From: UBA1181 sp045113275
Lineage (GTDB): Bacteria > Bacteroidota > Bacteroidia > Bacteroidales > Paludibacteraceae
DNA: 64,000 nucleotides
Assembly: GCA_045113275.1 (NCBI GenBank)
Contig: JBGUIU010000243.1
Coordinates: forward strand, 1 to 64,000
Reading direction: 5' to 3'
Under the pieces are notes generated by a model, which was not told the origin of the DNA, did no database searches, and saw nothing but the letters and a program-made list of their open reading frames with translations. Both the position numbers and the translations under genes were made by a program. Positions within the stretch are counted from its first letter, which is position 1. Every line of letters begins with the position of its first letter. This document shows, one piece after another, positions 1 through 8,350 of this stretch.

Positions 1-351
1 GCTAAATTCCAAAGCTTTATTAGTCAGGCTCAGAAGGAGATTATATTGATAGACAATTATGTGGACCTATCTGTGCTTGAAAGACTGACGACCAAAAACA
101 GCGGCGTGGATGTCACCATCTACACCTTGCCCAACACAAGACTGACCGCACAGGATATTCGTAGCTTCAACGCCCAGTACCCTACACTTACGGTAAGGCA
201 CACCACTTCGATGCATGACCGCTTTCTGATCATCGACAGCAGCATCCTCTACCACCTTGGCGCCTCGATCAAAGACCTTGGCAAGAAATGTTTCGCCTTC
301 GAACTGTTTGATGCGGGTTTCATACCTGATATTCTGGCGAAGGTGATATGA
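1..351 (+). CDS. C-terminal part of an ORF6N-type protein with PLD-like domain (5' end outside window)
   Basis: The frame is open to the left edge, so this is the last 116 codons of a longer gene. It contains IILIDNYVD near the start and HDRFLIID about 60 residues later, followed by a YHLGASIKDLGKK segment. From memory this is the C-terminal phospholipase-D-like half of Bacteroides ORF6N-domain proteins, phage-derived DNA-binding proteins whose N-terminal ORF6N module would lie outside the window. The HxD-like motif suggests a PLD fold; catalysis is not established. A broken ORF6N start sits immediately downstream, which supports the family assignment and suggests tandem copies. Function in the cell is unknown. 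Confidence 0.6.
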   Translation, partial: AKFQSFISQAQKEIILIDNYVDLSVLERLTTKNSGVDVTIYTLPNTRLTAQDIRSFNAQYPTLTVRHTTSMHDRFLIIDSSILYHLGASIKDLGKKCFAFELFDAGFIPDILAKVI

Positions 352-372
352 TCAATTGAAAAATATCTTTGT

Positions 373-481
373 ATGGAAAAGAAAAATATAGCAATACACA
401 ATGTAGATGATTTCAAGGGAAAAATCTACACGATTTGAGGAGTCCAAGAGATGCTCGACAGTGACGTGGCAGAGATTTGTG
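373..481 (+). pseudogene. Truncated ORF6N-domain gene with in-frame stop
   Basis: From the ATG at 373 the frame reads MEKKNIAIHNVDDFKGKIYTI, then TGA at 436-438, then continues in the same frame as GVQEMLDSDVAEI. In ORF6N proteins the equivalent text is IYTIRGxQxMLDSDLAEIY, so the stop most simply arose by a CGA to TGA change at the conserved arginine. Homology ends near 480, a few bases before the stop codon of the AraC gene on the other strand; the rest of the gene is absent. It is therefore a remnant, not an expressed gene. A TATCTTTG promoter-like element lies just before the ATG at 364-371, which is too close for a normal leader. Confidence 0.75.
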
Positions 482-487
482 TCCTTC

Positions 488-1405
488 CTATTCCATCATA
501 TAGTGTCTTGGTGTCATGCCCGTATGAGCCTTGAAGTATTTGCCAAAGAAACTCGGATTGGGGAAGTTGAGGATGCCCGAAATCTGCTGAACATTGTAAC
601 ATCTGCTTTTCAACAACGCCTTAGCCTCCAATATGACATAATCCGCTATCCAATCCAGCGCACTTTTCCCCGAAGCCTTCACAACAACCTGCCCAAGATA
701 CTTCGTGCTAAGGCATAGCTTGTCGGCATAAAAAGGAATCGCCCTTTCAGTACGGTAGTTCTGTTTGACAAGCTCGATGAAATTGTTGTATATCCGTTGG
801 ATATTATTACTATTACCTGACATGTTTTCTGGGTTTCTGTAATAGTTCACGATCCATTGACAGGCATCGGCCAACATGATCTGAAGGTATCCCTTCACCG
901 CTATCTCCTTAAACTCATAGTCCTCCCTCCCGAGGAGTTGTTTGATCTGTCCATACATATCCAAAAAGCGGGCAAATAGACTTTTGCTTGAATTTACAGT
1001 GAAGGAAGAGGTGAAAAAACGATTGAACAGCGTCAAGCACTCCGGGCTCAACTCGTGGATAGGCCAAAACTCGGGTTCGAAATAAATGATCGCGACCTGC
1101 ACGTCCTCCGACATCGATACCAACTGTCCAATCGTATTAGGCATTATGACGACAAGCTCACCTTTCCTTGCTGTATTCCTTCCCAAGTTAACATCATAGA
1201 CCATTTCACCCTCCAGAATAGCGATAATAATGCATTTCATTATCTTACAAGGATCTCCGGTCAGGTTCATTGCCACATCGGAATGGTTGACCGGATAACC
1301 GAGATTATCCGTGAGCAATATGGATTTGCCTAAAGCCGAATATGAGTTCTCCCATTGCCGACTTTGCTGGAATATATCAAGGTGTTTGTATTTATGCTTA
1401 GCCAT
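488..1405 (-). CDS. AraC-family transcriptional regulator
   Basis: 305 residues. The last 100 residues form the double helix-turn-helix of the AraC/XylS family: LSTKYLGQVVVKASGKS for the first helix pair and a C-terminal NPSFFGKYFKAHTGMTPRHY, the usual family end. The N-terminal 190 residues resemble a cupin-like sensing domain without a recognisable ligand signature. The gene is divergent from the RND efflux operon starting at 1539, with 133 bases between starts, so it most likely controls that operon and itself. The minus-strand -7 element at 1414-1421 supports the ATG at 1405. The inducing signal cannot be deduced. Confidence 0.9.
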   Translation of the reverse strand: MAKHKYKHLDIFQQSRQWENSYSALGKSILLTDNLGYPVNHSDVAMNLTGDPCKIMKCIIIAILEGEMVYDVNLGRNTARKGELVVIMPNTIGQLVSMSEDVQVAIIYFEPEFWPIHELSPECLTLFNRFFTSSFTVNSSKSLFARFLDMYGQIKQLLGREDYEFKEIAVKGYLQIMLADACQWIVNYYRNPENMSGNSNNIQRIYNNFIELVKQNYRTERAIPFYADKLCLSTKYLGQVVVKASGKSALDWIADYVILEAKALLKSRCYNVQQISGILNFPNPSFFGKYFKAHTGMTPRHYMME

Positions 1406-1413
1406 TTTTTATG

Positions 1414-1421
1414 CAAATATA
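1414..1421 (-). promoter_or_regulatory. -7 promoter element of the araC-type gene
   Basis: Reads TATATTTG on the minus strand, 8 bases upstream of the ATG at 1405, matching the Bacteroidetes TAnnTTTG element. The leader would be extremely short. Confidence 0.55.
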
Positions 1422-1538
1422 TAAAAAAGAACTCTTTTTGACCGCAAAAGGAGCAATTATCACCATAAAATAGGAAATATAGAACAGAATCGAGTTAAAA
1501 AAAGTTCCAATTTTGTGCCACATTTATTAGAAAGGAAA

Positions 1539-2597
1539 ATGAGCAGGAATTATTGTGTTATAGCCGCTGTTTGCATGTTAGTATGCGGTTGTCAAGTTAA
1601 GCAGGAAGACGGGAATCTTGTCCGTAGTGTGATCACAACCTCCCCCATAACCGCCGAGAAAGAGGCAGTCAAGCGTTTTTCAGGCATAGTGAACGAAGGA
1701 AGGGAAATAGCAGTAGGATTCAAGACTCCGGGGCAGATCCAAAAGATTTACACCCACGAGGGGGACTATGTGAAGGAAGGGCAACTGTTAGCCGTACTCG
1801 ATGACAAAGATTACATGATAGGAGTGCAAGCAGTTGAGATACAGTACAAGCAATTACAGAACGAGGTCTCCCGTATCCGGAAGCTATACGAAGCGCAGAG
1901 CGTTTCAGGCAATGATTACGAAAAGGCGGTCGCAGGGCTTGAACAACTTCAGATGCAGCTCCAGGCCAACAAGAACAAACTGGAATACACCAAGCTATAT
2001 GCTCCTTCGAGTGGTTATATACAAAAGTCCAACTTCGAGAACTCTGAGATGGTGGATGCGGGAACACCCGTCTTCACCCTGTTGGACACCAAAAACATGG
2101 AGGTCACACTGAACGTCCCGTCCGATGTATACCTCAAAAAGGAGAACATATCGGAGATAACCTGCCGCACGAACGTCCAACCCGACAAGAGCTACCGCAT
2201 GAGGATCATCTCGGTCTCACCTAAGGCCGACGGGAACCAACTCTATCAGATGAGGCTAGGCTTCGTGAAACCTGTGGCATCCCTCCCCTCCGGCATCAAT
2301 GTGGAGGTCCTCATGAAACTAGACAAGAACAAGAAAATCCACCAATATTCCCTGCCGCTGAAATCGGTATTCAACCATGACGGGAAGGCCTTCGTATATG
2401 TACTGGACAATGATACCATCGTGAGGGAAAAGGAGATTAACCTTTTGGGTGTTGATAGCGAAGGAAACGCTCTTACCGACACGCCTTTCGAGACATCCGA
2501 CAAGATTGTCAGGTCTGGTGTAAACGCTCTCCATAACGGGGAGAAAGTGAAGATTGTAAATGAGAAGTCGAAAACCAATGTGGGAGATTTGATGTAA
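1539..2597 (+). CDS. RND efflux periplasmic adaptor (membrane fusion lipoprotein)
   Basis: The frame opens at a GTG at 1515, but the ATG at 1539 gives a clean lipoprotein signal (hydrophobic stretch then VCGC, Cys18), so 1539 is chosen; 352 residues. Family features are the lipoyl/barrel-sandwich halves (GFKTPGQIQKIYTHEGDYVK and KLYAPSSGYIQ) on either side of a coiled-coil hairpin (about residues 90-135), then beta-barrel and membrane-proximal domains. It would bridge the inner-membrane permease (starting 13 bases downstream) and the TolC-like channel. Substrate is unknown. Control by the divergent AraC regulator is likely. Confidence 0.92.
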   Translation: MSRNYCVIAAVCMLVCGCQVKQEDGNLVRSVITTSPITAEKEAVKRFSGIVNEGREIAVGFKTPGQIQKIYTHEGDYVKEGQLLAVLDDKDYMIGVQAVEIQYKQLQNEVSRIRKLYEAQSVSGNDYEKAVAGLEQLQMQLQANKNKLEYTKLYAPSSGYIQKSNFENSEMVDAGTPVFTLLDTKNMEVTLNVPSDVYLKKENISEITCRTNVQPDKSYRMRIISVSPKADGNQLYQMRLGFVKPVASLPSGINVEVLMKLDKNKKIHQYSLPLKSVFNHDGKAFVYVLDNDTIVREKEINLLGVDSEGNALTDTPFETSDKIVRSGVNALHNGEKVKIVNEKSKTNVGDLM

Positions 2598-2609
2598 AAC
2601 CTTATCGTT

Positions 2610-5600
2610 ATGAAACTGAAATTTGCAGAATTTTTCATCAAGCGGCCAACGATATTCTGGTCGTTTGTGGTAGCAATAATAGTAGCGGGTGTGTTGGCAT
2701 TCTCGGCGATGCCTAAGCTTGAAGACCCTGCGGTGGCAGGCAAGCAAGCGATGGTGGTGGTGCCTTATCCAGGAGCAACAGCCCATGAGGTGGAACTCAA
2801 AGTGGCTCTTCTGATGGAGACGAAATTGCGTGAACTGCCAAACGTGCGACGCATAAAGACCGAATGTCGTCCTTCTATGGCAATGTTTACGGTAGAGTTC
2901 GAGATGTCTGTGCTGATGCGTGACATAGAACAATATTTTGATTTTGTGCGCCGCAAGGTTGATGATGTAAAAGCACAACTGCCACAGGATTGCTACGATC
3001 CGATTGTTATCGATGACATGATGGATGTTTACGGTATCTTCTATTCACTTACAGGTGATGGTTATACCTATCCAGAACTTGATAAGTATGCGAAGTTCAT
3101 ACGGCGGGAGCTCCAAAAGGTGAAGGGGGTCAAGCGTGTGATTGTTTCGGGTGCGCCACAAGAGACCATCGACATCATTATCAGCAAAGAGAAATTATCC
3201 CGTAATGGTCTGATACCTACACAAATAATGATGAGCCTCAACAATGCTGGCAAAACTGTCAGTGGAGGCAATTTCGCCACTGATGATACCGAGTATTCCA
3301 TGCGTATCTCCGAAGCAATAGAGGATGAGGAGGATGTAAAAAATGTATTAATATCCACATCGGATGGTAAAACCATCCGCATCGGAGACATTGCAACCGT
3401 AAAACGCACATTCGCCGAACCGCAAAAGAATGGGTTCTATGTTAACAACAACCCTGCTATTGCCATCTGCATCGCCATGGAAAAAAATGCCGTTGTCCCC
3501 GATGTAGGCAAGGCGGTAGACCAGAAACTAGCAGAGGTGATGAAGAAAGTGCCTGTGGGAATCAAAACCGATAAGATATTCTTCCAACCTGATAAGGTGA
3601 GTGAGGCTATCTCAGGATTCATGGTCAACCTTTTGGAGTCTGTTCTCATTGTGATTTTGGTATTGATCTTCGCAATGGGTTTTCGAAGTGGATTGATTAT
3701 TGGATTTGGACTAATCCTCACCATTTGCGTGTCATTTCCAATACTATATGGTGTAGGAACAACATTGCAGCGTATCTCGCTCGGAGCATTTATCGTAGCC
3801 ATGGGTATGCTGGTTGACAACTCCATTGTCATCATGGATGGTATTCTGATTGATAAGCAGCGTGGCCTGGGACCAAAGACCTACCTCTATCGAATCGGGA
3901 AGAATACGGCTTTACCTCTCTTAGCCGCCACCATCATCGCCATTTCCACATTCTTAGGCGTTTACCTTTCGCCAGATTCCGCGGGAGAATACTGTAGAGA
4001 TATGTTCATGGTATTGTGCGTCAGCCTTTTAGCAAGTTGGTTCTTAGCATTAGTACAAGTTCCGATGTGTGTGAAAACATGGATGTCACCTAAAGTAAAA
4101 CCAGGGAAAGAACAGAAGAATCCTGAAAACGGCAAGATTCAAAAGGTTGTCAGGAAAATGGTCTCAAAACTCATCGACCATAAGAAGATCACGATATGTT
4201 GTGCGGTAGTCCTCTTAACTGTATGTGGCTTTGGAATGACAAAGGTGAAGAACCTCTTCTTCCCTGATTTCGACTACAATCAATTTGTGATTGAGTATTG
4301 GATGCCAGAACAGACGAGTCCTGATAAGGTAAAAAAAGATTTGACGGAGATCTCTGATACTCTTATGAAGACCCCCGACATTAAACGCGTCTCCTTCTGT
4401 ATGTCAAGCGCCCCAGCGCATTATAGTCTAGTACGTCCAATGAACAATGGAGGGGATAGTTATGGCGAGTTAATTATTGATTGCGAGGATTTCAATACGG
4501 TAAAAAGAATAACACCTTCGCTGCAGAAGTTTCTGAGGGAAAACTATCCTGAGGCTTACATTCGATTTAGAAGATATAACTTCTCGATAGCCTCCTCGCA
4601 TCCTATCGAAGTACAGTTTAGAGGACCCGACCCGGAGGTACTGAGATCACTTTCCGCCCAGGCAGAAGAAATTATGCGCGCATGTCCTTATGTGGACAAG
4701 TATTCTGTACAGAACAACTGGAGACCTATGGGGAAATCCTTGACTGCTGAATACATCCGTGAGAATGCAATTCGTTGTGGTATAGAACGTTCCGATATGG
4801 CCAATGCATTGGCAGCTGCCACATCAGGTCTGGCTGTTGGCGTAATCAACAACCAAGACAATATGGTGTTGATCAACATGAAGGTGAGGAACGCCGACAT
4901 GACACCAATCACCAACCTCGACGAAATACCGGTCTGGAGCACGATGAACCTCCACTTCTCGGAGGCTGATCTGATGGAGTTGGCGCAGAACCCACACGCC
5001 GCCTCAAAGTTACAGGATAAGATCTTCAGCTGCGTTCCACTTTCAACGATTGCCAGGAATGTGAAGCCTGAATGGGAAGAGCAGTATATCTTCCGTGTCG
5101 ACGGGGAACGTGCCATAGAGGCCGAGTGCGACCCTAACTTTGACCTATACGAAGGCACCCAAGCGAAGGTGATGTCCGAGATAAAGGAGAAGATCGAGAA
5201 CATCGCATTGCCGGAGGGTTATAGCTTCGCCTGGATCGGAGAGGACGACATGGCAGGCGATGCGATAAAGAACATATTAGGCACCATTCCTATAATCCTG
5301 CTCCTCATTCTGGGCATCCTGCTGTTGCTCTTTAACTCCTGGCGCAAATTGTTGCTAGTATTGATTTGCTTCCCATTTGTAATCTGCGGCATCGTGCCAG
5401 TCCTGCTGTTGTTCAAAATACCATTTACATTTGTTGCCATCATAGGATTGATGGGGTTGATGGGTATGATGATAAAGAACTCCATCGTGCTGGTCGACGA
5501 AATCGGAAGACTGAAACGGGAGGAGGGCAAGTCTGACTACGAAGCGGTGGTAACTGCGGCGATAAGCCGAACCCGCCCCGTCGTAATGGCTTCGTTGACA

Positions 5601-5750
5601 ACAATTCTAGGCATGCTACCGCTCATTACGGATGCCATGTACAGCTCCATGGCGGCGGCGATCATGTCGGGACTCGCTGTCGGGACCATCATAACACTCG
5701 TATTGTTGCCTGTCTTCTATGCGGCATTGTTTAAAGTCAGCAAACATTAA
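2610..5750 (+). CDS. RND-family efflux permease (HAE-type)
   Basis: 1046 residues, the normal length for an AcrB-like inner-membrane trimer. It starts with the typical cytoplasmic FFIKRPT then a membrane segment, and carries two large periplasmic loops between TM1-TM2 and TM7-TM8. In TM4 the proton-relay motif reads LVDNSIV, so D403 is kept while the second aspartate of AcrB is N404. In TM10 the lysine is present (MMIKNSIVLVDE, K956). Drug or small-molecule export driven by protons is expected; the substrate is not visible. Middle gene of the efflux operon. Base composition rises toward the 3' third of the gene, hinting at mosaic origin. Confidence 0.94.
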   Translation: MKLKFAEFFIKRPTIFWSFVVAIIVAGVLAFSAMPKLEDPAVAGKQAMVVVPYPGATAHEVELKVALLMETKLRELPNVRRIKTECRPSMAMFTVEFEMSVLMRDIEQYFDFVRRKVDDVKAQLPQDCYDPIVIDDMMDVYGIFYSLTGDGYTYPELDKYAKFIRRELQKVKGVKRVIVSGAPQETIDIIISKEKLSRNGLIPTQIMMSLNNAGKTVSGGNFATDDTEYSMRISEAIEDEEDVKNVLISTSDGKTIRIGDIATVKRTFAEPQKNGFYVNNNPAIAICIAMEKNAVVPDVGKAVDQKLAEVMKKVPVGIKTDKIFFQPDKVSEAISGFMVNLLESVLIVILVLIFAMGFRSGLIIGFGLILTICVSFPILYGVGTTLQRISLGAFIVAMGMLVDNSIVIMDGILIDKQRGLGPKTYLYRIGKNTALPLLAATIIAISTFLGVYLSPDSAGEYCRDMFMVLCVSLLASWFLALVQVPMCVKTWMSPKVKPGKEQKNPENGKIQKVVRKMVSKLIDHKKITICCAVVLLTVCGFGMTKVKNLFFPDFDYNQFVIEYWMPEQTSPDKVKKDLTEISDTLMKTPDIKRVSFCMSSAPAHYSLVRPMNNGGDSYGELIIDCEDFNTVKRITPSLQKFLRENYPEAYIRFRRYNFSIASSHPIEVQFRGPDPEVLRSLSAQAEEIMRACPYVDKYSVQNNWRPMGKSLTAEYIRENAIRCGIERSDMANALAAATSGLAVGVINNQDNMVLINMKVRNADMTPITNLDEIPVWSTMNLHFSEADLMELAQNPHAASKLQDKIFSCVPLSTIARNVKPEWEEQYIFRVDGERAIEAECDPNFDLYEGTQAKVMSEIKEKIENIALPEGYSFAWIGEDDMAGDAIKNILGTIPIILLLILGILLLLFNSWRKLLLVLICFPFVICGIVPVLLLFKIPFTFVAIIGLMGLMGMMIKNSIVLVDEIGRLKREEGKSDYEAVVTAAISRTRPVVMASLTTILGMLPLITDAMYSSMAAAIMSGLAVGTIITLVLLPVFYAALFKVSKH

Positions 5751-5768
5751 CATATTAGATTATAAACG

Positions 5769-7070
5769 ATGAAAAAAATATTATTGATATGGCTGCTTTT
5801 CGGTGTACTGGCCACTACTCATGCACAACGGACACTGACTCTGGATTCATGCAGGATATTAGCCCTACAGAATGCGGAGGAACTGACAAAGTCTGAGAAC
5901 GCATGGAAGATCTCAGATTACGACCTCAAGAACGCCAAGATGTCGATGTTGCCTACCGTCAATGCGAGTGGCAATCTCCTATATGCCTTTCCAAACATAG
6001 AAGTGCTGGGTTCCGAAATGATCCTGAAAGGTGTCTATATGGCGGGTATATCGTTGACGCAACCGCTCTATGTCGGAGGGAAGATCACGAATGGCATAAA
6101 AATGGCGCGAACCGGCAAGGAATGTTCCGAAATCCAAATGCGGCAGACCAAGATGCAACTATACGCCAACGTCGACAACGCCTACTACACCTGCATCGCA
6201 GTTAACGAAAAGGTCAAGATGCTGGAAGCCTATAAGAAACAGATGGAACATCTCGAAAACGTGGTCAAGACAAGTATACAAGCTGAGATGTCGACCCAGC
6301 ATGACCTCCTACGGATCACCTCCAAGAAGAGCGAGATAGAATATAATCTGAAGAAGGCCCAGAATGGCCTTTCCCTCTGTAGAATGGCTTTGGCCAACTA
6401 CATCGGGGCAGATTTAGAGGATGTAATCATCCCTGCCGATTCAATCATCACGATCGATGTGCCAGAAGAACTTAGCGAAGACCTCTCCCTTCGTCCCGAA
6501 ATTCAACTATTGGAAAAACAAATCGAGGTGAAAGAACGTCAGATCAAGATGGAACGTGCTGAAGCATTACCTGTCGTTGCTCTATCCGCTGGCTATAATT
6601 ATTGCGGGAACATCAAAATGGAGGGTTACACACAAGCAGGAGATGGAAATTACTACCCTTATACCAATGAGTTTAACCAAGGACTCGGAATGATTATGTT
6701 GTCAGTTCAAATTCCTCTGTTGGATTGGGGAAAAACTATTCGCAACACGAAAAAAGCAAAAATACAACTTGAAAATTCACATCTTGATCTGCAGAAAAAC
6801 AAGAAATTAATGCAGATTGAGGTAAGACAAGCCATTCAGAATCTCACGGATGGATATTCTTTGTATCTGACCGCTCAACTCGGATTCCAGGATGCAGATC
6901 AGAATCTCAATAAAATGACACAGAAGTACCAAAATCAGTTTTGTACACTCACCGACCTTTTGGATGCTCAAAGTCTATGGCAACAGTCGTATTCAAACCT
7001 GATTGAGGCGCAGACGCAATACAAGATCTACGAAACGGAATACCTTAGAGTGACTGGGCGGTTGGAATAA
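5769..7070 (+). CDS. TolC-family outer-membrane efflux channel
   Basis: 433 residues with a signal peptide ending at about THAQ (residue 19). Two long helical repeats of the outer-membrane efflux protein family are visible: the first includes LTLDSCRILALQNAEEL, the second NQGLGMIMLSVQIPLLDWGKT. The length suits a TolC protomer. It starts 18 bases after the permease stop, so the three genes form a complete tripartite pump. A 12-bp hairpin follows the stop codon and likely ends the transcript. Confidence 0.92.
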   Translation: MKKILLIWLLFGVLATTHAQRTLTLDSCRILALQNAEELTKSENAWKISDYDLKNAKMSMLPTVNASGNLLYAFPNIEVLGSEMILKGVYMAGISLTQPLYVGGKITNGIKMARTGKECSEIQMRQTKMQLYANVDNAYYTCIAVNEKVKMLEAYKKQMEHLENVVKTSIQAEMSTQHDLLRITSKKSEIEYNLKKAQNGLSLCRMALANYIGADLEDVIIPADSIITIDVPEELSEDLSLRPEIQLLEKQIEVKERQIKMERAEALPVVALSAGYNYCGNIKMEGYTQAGDGNYYPYTNEFNQGLGMIMLSVQIPLLDWGKTIRNTKKAKIQLENSHLDLQKNKKLMQIEVRQAIQNLTDGYSLYLTAQLGFQDADQNLNKMTQKYQNQFCTLTDLLDAQSLWQQSYSNLIEAQTQYKIYETEYLRVTGRLE

Positions 7071-7091
7071 AAAAAAACAGGAGGAGAAAAG

Positions 7092-7119
7092 ACTCGCGAA
7101 CTAAATCTAGTTTGCGAGT
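7092..7119 (+). terminator. Hairpin after efflux operon
   Basis: ACTCGCGAACTA pairs with TAGTTTGCGAGT across a 4-base loop, with one G-T wobble. There is no strong T run after it, so it may be a weak or RNA-stabilising terminator. Confidence 0.55.
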
Positions 7120-7158
7120 TTGAAAGTAATAACTCGAATTAATAGGCAAAGTACAAAT

Positions 7159-7201
7159 CAGCCTGAAAGGCTGCAACATATATAGCCTAGGGCAACGCCC
7201 T
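7159..7201. repeat. REP-like intergenic element with two short hairpins
   Basis: CAGCCT-GAA-AGGCTG (7159-7173) is followed 15 bases later by AGGGC-AAC-GCCCT (7189-7201). The order of the two hairpins and the linker text GCAACATATATAGCC resemble dispersed intergenic elements I recall from Bacteroidetes genomes. Only one copy is in this window, so the dispersed nature is from memory. Confidence 0.4.
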
Positions 7202-7251
7202 GTGGTTCCCAGAACAACGCCATTATGGCTCATGAAGTCATATATCAGTTT

Positions 7252-7276
7252 TTGAGGTCACAAATTGTGACCTCAA
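7252..7276. repeat. Perfect 12-bp inverted repeat (dyad)
   Basis: TTGAGGTCACAA, one central base, TTGTGACCTCAA. It lies between convergent genes, has no T tract, and could be a protein-binding dyad or a symmetric terminator stem. Confidence 0.6.
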
Positions 7277-7341
7277 GTTGGAATGACATAGGAACTGCTC
7301 AAAGGTTTTATAGCAAAAGTTTTCAGTAGGAGCTTGTCCTA

Positions 7342-8217
7342 TCAAAGCAGCTTTATTTGTCCCGTATATATATTCTCTTTCGTCACCCACTTATCTATGG
7401 CAAACAGGATTAGGTTGACGATAAGCAGTGTGATGAACCCAGCCACGCCTAGCAGTCCGCCCAGCAGGTCGTTGAATCCGTCGATGTACATCATCGATAG
7501 CCCCACACCGGCATTGATTGCCCCATGGAAGATGGCTGCGGGAATCATAGAATGGGCCTTGATGCGGATGTATTGCATCACGGGCGTGATCATTATGCAG
7601 AACAACACCATCATCGCTGCTCCTGCTGCAGGGTGTTGAGGATAGTTGTGTCCCATCAGAATGATTGGTGCGTGCCAGATGCCCCAGATGACACCGATCA
7701 CCAGTGCTGCCTTCAGGAAGCTGACGCCTTCGAACTGTTTAAGCGACCAGCCCCGCCATGCTATTTCCTCGCCAAAGGCAACAACAGCATTGATCGTAAG
7801 GCTTGAGAAGAGTCCAGACAGAAGGGTGATGCCCAGTAGTCCGTAAGCGTTAATTCCCGGAATCTGTTCCGACATTTTCTCTAACGCATTTTGTAAGATG
7901 GGTGTCTCGGTGGAAAAGTGCATCGAAGGGAATGCTGCCGACACCGCTAATGCTACGAGGTTGATGGCTATAGGCAACAATGCCGCCACCACAAACCATC
8001 GGTTGAATCGGAAGGAGATGCCAAGATCCTTCAGAATAGGTTCGTGGAAAATGAATTGCGTGATGATCACCGAGAGCAGGGGAATGAACATTAGTCCTGT
8101 GCAGAAGGCGATACCGCTGATATCTTGCATGTCACCGCCGAGCAAATAGAACACCGCCGAAGCGATCCATGAGATGATACAAACTATTAGGATAAAAAGT
8201 AGAGTCTTATTTTTCAT
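7342..8217 (-). CDS. CPBP-family intramembrane glutamic protease
   Basis: 291 residues, predicted polytopic with about eight hydrophobic segments. The family motif 1 EExxxR is present as GEEIAWRGW (E150, E151, R155) and motif 2 as WGIWHAPIIL (H182), the residues that form the active site of Rce1/CPBP proteases. Bacterial members are often linked to bacteriocin self-immunity or membrane-protein cleavage, but nothing in the neighbourhood names a substrate. Divergent from the YihY gene, each with its own -7 element between them. Confidence 0.88.
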   Translation of the reverse strand: MKNKTLLFILIVCIISWIASAVFYLLGGDMQDISGIAFCTGLMFIPLLSVIITQFIFHEPILKDLGISFRFNRWFVVAALLPIAINLVALAVSAAFPSMHFSTETPILQNALEKMSEQIPGINAYGLLGITLLSGLFSSLTINAVVAFGEEIAWRGWSLKQFEGVSFLKAALVIGVIWGIWHAPIILMGHNYPQHPAAGAAMMVLFCIMITPVMQYIRIKAHSMIPAAIFHGAINAGVGLSMMYIDGFNDLLGGLLGVAGFITLLIVNLILFAIDKWVTKENIYTGQIKLL

Positions 8218-8237
8218 GATTCTTTATTTTGTTTTTA

Positions 8238-8245
8238 CAAAGATA
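8238..8245 (-). promoter_or_regulatory. -7 element for CPBP protease gene
   Basis: TATCTTTG on the minus strand, 20 bases upstream of the start at 8217. Confidence 0.65.
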
Positions 8246-8313
8246 CGAAAGAACATATCTCCCCGGAAGAATTGCATGAACAAAATTTTTGTCCTTTTTG
8301 TTATAAAAAGGTA

Positions 8314-8321
8314 TATCTTTG
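8314..8321 (+). promoter_or_regulatory. -7 element for yihY-type gene
   Basis: TATCTTTG 29 bases upstream of the ATG at 8351. It lies inside the longest open frame from 8174 and therefore rules out the upstream starts. Confidence 0.7.
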
Positions 8322-8350
8322 TAGCGTTAAACACAATCAACGAAAATAGA

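Noticed and set aside
1720..2067. Open frame of 115 codons on the minus strand inside the efflux adaptor gene
   Set aside because: Overlaps a well-supported gene, no promoter, arginine/serine-rich shadow composition.
8174..8350. 59-residue N-terminal extension of the YihY protein
   Set aside because: The promoter element at 8314-8321 lies inside it and the family homology begins after the ATG at 8351.
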